From an uncultured bacterium (GTDB lineage Bacteria; Verrucomicrobiota; Kiritimatiellia; RFP12; UBA1067): a stretch of DNA of 62,264 bases. Made by a program: the position numbers and the translations under genes. Of the stretch, positions 59,161 through 62,264 are shown in pieces. The DNA is taken from contig CADCAK010000008.1 of NCBI GenBank assembly GCA_902799385.1, positions 1-62,264 on the forward strand, in the 5' to 3' direction. Every line of letters begins with the position of its first letter. Position 1 is the stretch's first letter. A model generated the notes under the pieces. That model searched no databases. It saw only the letters and a list, made by a program, of their open reading frames with translations, and was not told the DNA's origin.

Positions 59161-59624
59161 GGTATTTCTCCTTTAGGAGAGGTGTTTGTTGAATTGTAGA
59201 TTGTGGAATTGTTGTTTAATGTTGCCAATGTGAAAATGTTGCCAATAACCAATACCAGTTTCCAATTGGGAATTGGCAACATCCGCTCGTCAATCCACGC
59301 GACTTCACCACCAAACGCCGCTGTAGCAAGCGCAAATACGACTGCCGCGAGGGACGCCGCTAAAACGCACTGTATGGCGGCACAGAGGCCGTCTGCGCGA
59401 CGTTCTTTAACTGAGGGGGGGGGGGGATCAAACTTCCACGCAATCGTTCCACACGCATTCTACGCGCGCCCTGGGCGATGCTATGGAAGGTGGTTTTCAC
59501 GCCGCATATTATACAAAAACTTCCGCTCTCATGGCAACCCCCCATTGCAAAACTGCACCTACCGGCGCGGCCACAAAAATTGGGATAATGGGTCGCGCCG
59601 CAAAGCTGACGGCGGGAGGGGCGT
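59161..59624. other. Leader region of the surface-protein gene with an open frame and C12 tract
   Basis: No standard gene. On the minus strand a TATAAT (59508-59513) may start a transcript with a leader of about 340 nt. In it an ATG at 59458 opens a frame that crosses a run of 12 C (59415-59426) and stops at 59360. Another frame, open from the C-tract (85 codons, signal-like AAIQCVLAASLAAVVFALAT), runs to a TGA overlapping the surface-protein ATG. The two frames would join if the tract had 10 or 13 C. Confidence 0.45.
59415..59426 (+). repeat. Homopolymer of 12 G (12 C on the coding strand)
   Basis: A perfect G12 run, long enough for slipped-strand mispairing during replication. It lies inside the transcribed leader of the surface-protein gene. 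Confidence 0.85.
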
Positions 59625-60728
59625 TCATCCCTTGCATGTCGACGCCCGGACCACGAGCGGCGAGCGGTGCACTATCGTGCGCGGCTCAGAGCTGGGGTTG
59701 CGCATCCTCGCGCACAGGACGTCGAACAGCGAGCGGGCCATCGCGGAGCAGGGCTGGTGTATGGTGGTTAGCGGCGGGGTCACCAGCACGGCGTGCTGCA
59801 TGTCGTCGAAGCCGGACACCATTACATCCCCGGGGACCTTCCTGCCTATGCGCTTGAGCGTCCGCAGGAGCCGCGCCGCCAGCATGTCGTTGCCGCACAC
59901 TATCGCGTCCGCCGGGCTCTTGCCCGACACGATGGCGCGGATGCCCTTCTCGTCGTCTGCCTCGACATAGGACACCGACACCTTCGCGCCGCCGGCGCAC
60001 TGCATGGCGAAGCGGCAGCCCGCAAGCCTCTCCTGAACGCTGAACGCCCAGTTGTCGCGCATGAGAAAGACAATGCGCCGGGCGCCCTGCTCGAAAAGAT
60101 GCCTCGCCACCGCCCTGCCGGCGTTGAAGTTGTCGATGCAGACGAGGTCGAACTCGCTCCTATCGGGAGGCGGCACGATGTCGTAGTCGAGCAGGACGAC
60201 CGGCACCCCCGCGTCCCTAAACATCTTGATGATGTTCCCGTTTATCCGCGGCGAATCGCCCATGAACTCAATCGGCTGGAATATCACGCCGGACACGCCG
60301 CGCCTTATGTAGTCCTCCGCGACGGCGACGGCGTGGCTGGCGCGTTCGCCCTTGTCCGTGCCGGATATGTCGTCGAAGAGCAGGACATACCCCTCTTCGT
60401 GCGCAATGCGCGATATCTCCTGGCATATAGGCGAGAATATCTCCTCGCGGAATGCCCCGGGCACAACGAGCCCAATGCGGCCGCCGAGGTTCCGCGCTCC
60501 TTCGGAAACCACGTAGCCGCTTCGCGGACGTGCATTGATGAACCCAGAGAACGTCAGCTCGCGCAGGACATTGCGTATAAGCCCGCGCGACGCGCAGAAG
60601 CGCATCATGAGCGCTCTCTCGCTCGGGAACTTCCCAGACGAGTAGCGCCCAGACAGCAAGTCGCGCCGCAGCGACTCGAACACCTGCCTCTGCTTTGAGG
60701 CCGTCTTCCCAGACTTGTCTTCGTCCAT
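59625..60728 (-). CDS. GntR-type transcription regulator with LacI-type sugar-binding domain
   Basis: A 367-residue regulator. Residues about 12-75 are a GntR winged helix (FESLRRDLLSGRYSSGKFPS, ERALMMRFCASRGLIRNVLR, LTFSGFINARPRSGYVVSEG). From about 83 onward is a periplasmic-binding-protein-like domain as in LacI/AraR (RIGLVVPGAFREEIFSPICQ, GVIFQPIEFMG, DLVCIDNFNAGRAVARHLFEQGAR split across the hinge, DAIVCGNDMLAARLL, MVSGFDDM). It should sense a sugar and control nearby genes, plausibly the GH76 gene upstream or the surface protein downstream. It starts 28 bp after GH76, so both are likely in one mRNA. Confidence 0.88.
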   Translation of the reverse strand: MDEDKSGKTASKQRQVFESLRRDLLSGRYSSGKFPSERALMMRFCASRGLIRNVLRELTFSGFINARPRSGYVVSEGARNLGGRIGLVVPGAFREEIFSPICQEISRIAHEEGYVLLFDDISGTDKGERASHAVAVAEDYIRRGVSGVIFQPIEFMGDSPRINGNIIKMFRDAGVPVVLLDYDIVPPPDRSEFDLVCIDNFNAGRAVARHLFEQGARRIVFLMRDNWAFSVQERLAGCRFAMQCAGGAKVSVSYVEADDEKGIRAIVSGKSPADAIVCGNDMLAARLLRTLKRIGRKVPGDVMVSGFDDMQHAVLVTPPLTTIHQPCSAMARSLFDVLCARMRNPSSEPRTIVHRSPLVVRASTCKG

Positions 60729-60756
60729 GCCGTCCCCCTTTTCCTCGTGCGCCGCG

Positions 60757-61866
60757 CTATGCGACCTTTCGCCGCAACGCCTCGGCGACGAGCATGAGCG
60801 TCACGGCCGAGTTTGCCGTCTGGCACTCGACGTCGAAGTCGTCGGCCGGCGTCTGCGACCAGTCCACGCCGGACATCCCGTCGGACTTTCGCCTGTGCGC
60901 CCAGGCAGTCTCGGCGTTGTCGTATATCCACTTCGAGAACGCGCCGCCGCCTTGGACTACGGCAAGCTCGGCAAGGTACCTTGCGCCGATGCCGTTGAAC
61001 GCGCCGCCGTCGCCCTGTCCGCAGGGCCTGAGCGTCCCGTTCGGGCTGAGCGCAGTCATCATGTGCCGCCCAGCCTTCAGCGCGTCGTCCATGTAGCGGC
61101 GCTCCTGCGTGGCGCGGTGGAGCCGTAGCGCGGAGCCGATGAACGTGCCGGTGTTGTAGGAGAAGTCCCAGCGCGTGAGCACGCCTTCGGCGTCTACATT
61201 GTCGTAGACGGCCCCCGTGCCCTCGTCGAAGAACTTGCCGCGCCCCCATGAATAGAGCGCCATGGCAGTGTCGAGGTACTTGCGCTCGCGCGTCAGCCTG
61301 TGCAGGTTGCAGGCGGTTATGACGGCGGGGAAGTTGTCGCAGGCGTTCTTCGACTTGCGCTCCGAGTTTTTCCACCACATGCCGCCGCCGAGCGCGTCAT
61401 CGATCTCCCGCTCCGCGAGCCAGTCGAACATCGTGCGCGCCTGGGAGAGGTAGCGGGAGTCCTTCGTCGCGGAATAGGCGCGGGCGCAGGAAATCGTCCA
61501 CCAGAGGATGTCGTCGTTGAACTCGTTCGTCCTCCAGTCGGGGTGGCGCTTCATAAACGCGTCGTAGAACGCTGGCACCATTGCCTTTGTCTTCCTGTCT
61601 GGGAAGAGCCGCGAGACGTCGAGAATCGCGTCCCAGGCATGGGCGGACAGCCAGAAGTCCAGGAGCTCCCGGTCGTCGCCCTTGCGCTTGCGGAACTGCG
61701 CCTGCTCTGGGATCCAGTACGCACGGACAAACGCCTTCCAGGCCGCCTTAGCGTCGAATCCGTGCGCGGACGGTACAGGCGCAGGGGACGGCACGGCAGC
61801 AAATGCCACAGCCATCTTCACGAAGTCGCGCCTTGGACAGCCGACTGCACTATTCGAGACCCCCAT
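60757..61866 (-). CDS. Glycoside hydrolase family 76 (endo-alpha-1,6-mannanase-like)
   Basis: A 369-residue exported enzyme. The N-terminus CPRRDFVKMAVAFAAVP is Tat-like (twin Arg then hydrophobic stretch). The (alpha/alpha)6 barrel shows the GH76 catalytic pair in NEFNDDILWWTISCARAY (about residues 115-132), plus LGGGMWWKNSERKSKNACDN and FSYNTGTFIGSALRL. GH76 hydrolyses alpha-1,6-mannan backbones of fungal mannan or related glycans. A TATGATAAT about 15 bp before the ATG may be its promoter. It is followed by the GntR/LacI-type regulator. Confidence 0.85.
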   Translation of the reverse strand: MGVSNSAVGCPRRDFVKMAVAFAAVPSPAPVPSAHGFDAKAAWKAFVRAYWIPEQAQFRKRKGDDRELLDFWLSAHAWDAILDVSRLFPDRKTKAMVPAFYDAFMKRHPDWRTNEFNDDILWWTISCARAYSATKDSRYLSQARTMFDWLAEREIDDALGGGMWWKNSERKSKNACDNFPAVITACNLHRLTRERKYLDTAMALYSWGRGKFFDEGTGAVYDNVDAEGVLTRWDFSYNTGTFIGSALRLHRATQERRYMDDALKAGRHMMTALSPNGTLRPCGQGDGGAFNGIGARYLAELAVVQGGGAFSKWIYDNAETAWAHRRKSDGMSGVDWSQTPADDFDVECQTANSAVTLMLVAEALRRKVA

Positions 61867-61975
61867 CCAACGCGAATATTATCATACTTTGCGAAAAGGC
61901 GCAATGCAAAACTCACCTCCCCTGACATTTATTTTACTGTGGCAGCCCCCGCCGAAAAAAACTGCTAATGCAGGT

Positions 61976-62041
61976 TTACTCGGCGATGTCGTAGACGCGG
62001 ACATAGTCGACGAGGAATTCGTCGCCGGTATCGGTAGCCGC
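61976..62041 (-). pseudogene. Remnant C-terminus of a GH16/laminarinase-type gene
   Basis: The minus strand reads AATDTGDEFLVDYVRVYDIAE and stop. LVDYVRVYD is the typical last strand of GH16 and related ConA-like hydrolases. Two in-frame stops (TAG) lie directly upstream, so only about 21 codons remain. Too short to be a gene. Confidence 0.45.
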
Positions 62042-62063
62042 CTACGCGTCGTTCGCTACTGCC

Positions 62064-62094
62064 TACCCGCCGCAGCTGAAGACTGCGGCGGGTA
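62064..62094 (-). terminator. Perfect 12-bp hairpin after the surface-protein fragment
   Basis: TACCCGCCGCAG / CTGCGGCGGGTA around a 7-nt loop, about 35 nt beyond the stop of the gene at the right edge. No T-run follows on the minus strand. Confidence 0.5.
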
Positions 62095-62128
62095 TGATAA
62101 CCATTGCGTTTATAAAGACACTTATTAG

Positions 62129-62264
62129 TTATTTGACAAAGAACATAAGACCGACCGAGCTGACGGAAAGGACGATGTCGTTGTCGGCGTTCTTGGAGAC
62201 GCCAGCCGCCCAGAATGGCGCATCGTCGTCAAGCGAGACAGTCGCGCTGCCGAACTTCCCGCCG
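62129..62264 (-). CDS. C-terminal end of another surface protein (runs off right edge)
   Basis: The last 44 codons of a minus-strand gene. Visible residues include GGKFGSATVSLDDDAPFW, AAGVSKNADNDIVLS and the terminal VSSVGLMFFVK. The tail resembles those of the surface protein at 56464 and of the remnant at 40936: a D/N-G-x-I/L-V-L-S-V strand followed by a hydrophobic last strand. It is probably another exported, beta-rich surface protein. Too little is present for a family name. Confidence 0.6.
   Translation of the reverse strand, partial: GGKFGSATVSLDDDAPFWAAGVSKNADNDIVLSVSSVGLMFFVK

Noticed and set aside
59203..59970. Long plus-strand frame across the regulator and leader region
   Set aside because: Lies opposite the GntR/LacI-type regulator and crosses the G12 tract; no start signals or homology.

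Overview
The window is a GC-rich bacterial chromosome segment that reads as an anaerobic, polysaccharide-degrading member of the Verrucomicrobiota/PVC group, most likely Kiritimatiellota-like. That placement is an inference from gene content: a ferredoxin-linked 2-oxoacid oxidoreductase, RnfA/RnfB, pyruvate phosphate dikinase, type III glutamine synthetase, a GldG/DUF4340 ABC system, a tricorn-like protease, GH95/GH97/GH76 enzymes and a very large autotransporter-repeat surface protein. Every gene I accept is on the minus strand, so transcription runs from high to low coordinates throughout.

Layout from left to right. 1-231 is the start of ppdK. 397-6997 is an AT-richer accessory block, probably one or two long transcripts. 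It encodes mostly unrecognised secreted or membrane proteins plus a tightly coupled NADAR / tyrosine-phosphatase-like / unknown trio. 6998-8164 has no convincing gene but holds three kinds of repeat, including five palindromes at an exact 22-bp period. 8165-8850 is a HepT/MntA toxin-antitoxin pair. 8941-13256 holds the 2-oxoacid:ferredoxin oxidoreductase operon and rnfAB. 13308-20118 is a coupled run: membrane glycosyltransferase, DXS-like, NERD, Prc protease, DapF. 20189-25583 holds citrate synthase and the run phosphomannomutase - TPR lipoprotein - CvpA - ECF sigma factor - anti-sigma-like protein. 25674-35102 runs from RNase R through a C39-like lipoprotein, tricorn-like protease, sugar kinase, RsmE and QueE to ThiE. 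35390-40760 is a carbohydrate cluster (GH95 fucosidase, an EEP-family hydrolase, GH97). 41004-49448 holds an ABC ATPase, permease-GldG and DUF4340, then glutamine synthetase III and IlvB/IlvN. 49460-55313 holds fumarase alpha, Pgk, S20, tRNA-Val and a fused activase/2-hydroxyacyl-CoA-dehydratase-like protein. 55637-56289 is VapBC. 56464-62264 holds the surface protein, a GntR/LacI-type regulator, a GH76 enzyme, a decayed GH16-like tail and the end of another surface protein.

Two general themes stand out. First, most transcription units start with an extended -10 box (TGnTATAAT, usually TGGTATAAT). It often directly follows a terminator-like hairpin and T-tract, and sometimes sits so close to the start codon that the mRNA would be leaderless. 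Second, the window is rich in small dispersed repeats. The most striking is a 68-bp hairpin element present in-frame inside two unrelated genes, in opposite orientations, with a compensatory base pair change. The strongest candidates for something undescribed are this coding repeat, the terminator-promoter/array locus at 7.4-8.9 kb, the NADAR-phosphatase operon, and a C12 tract that may switch a leader ORF ahead of the surface-protein gene.
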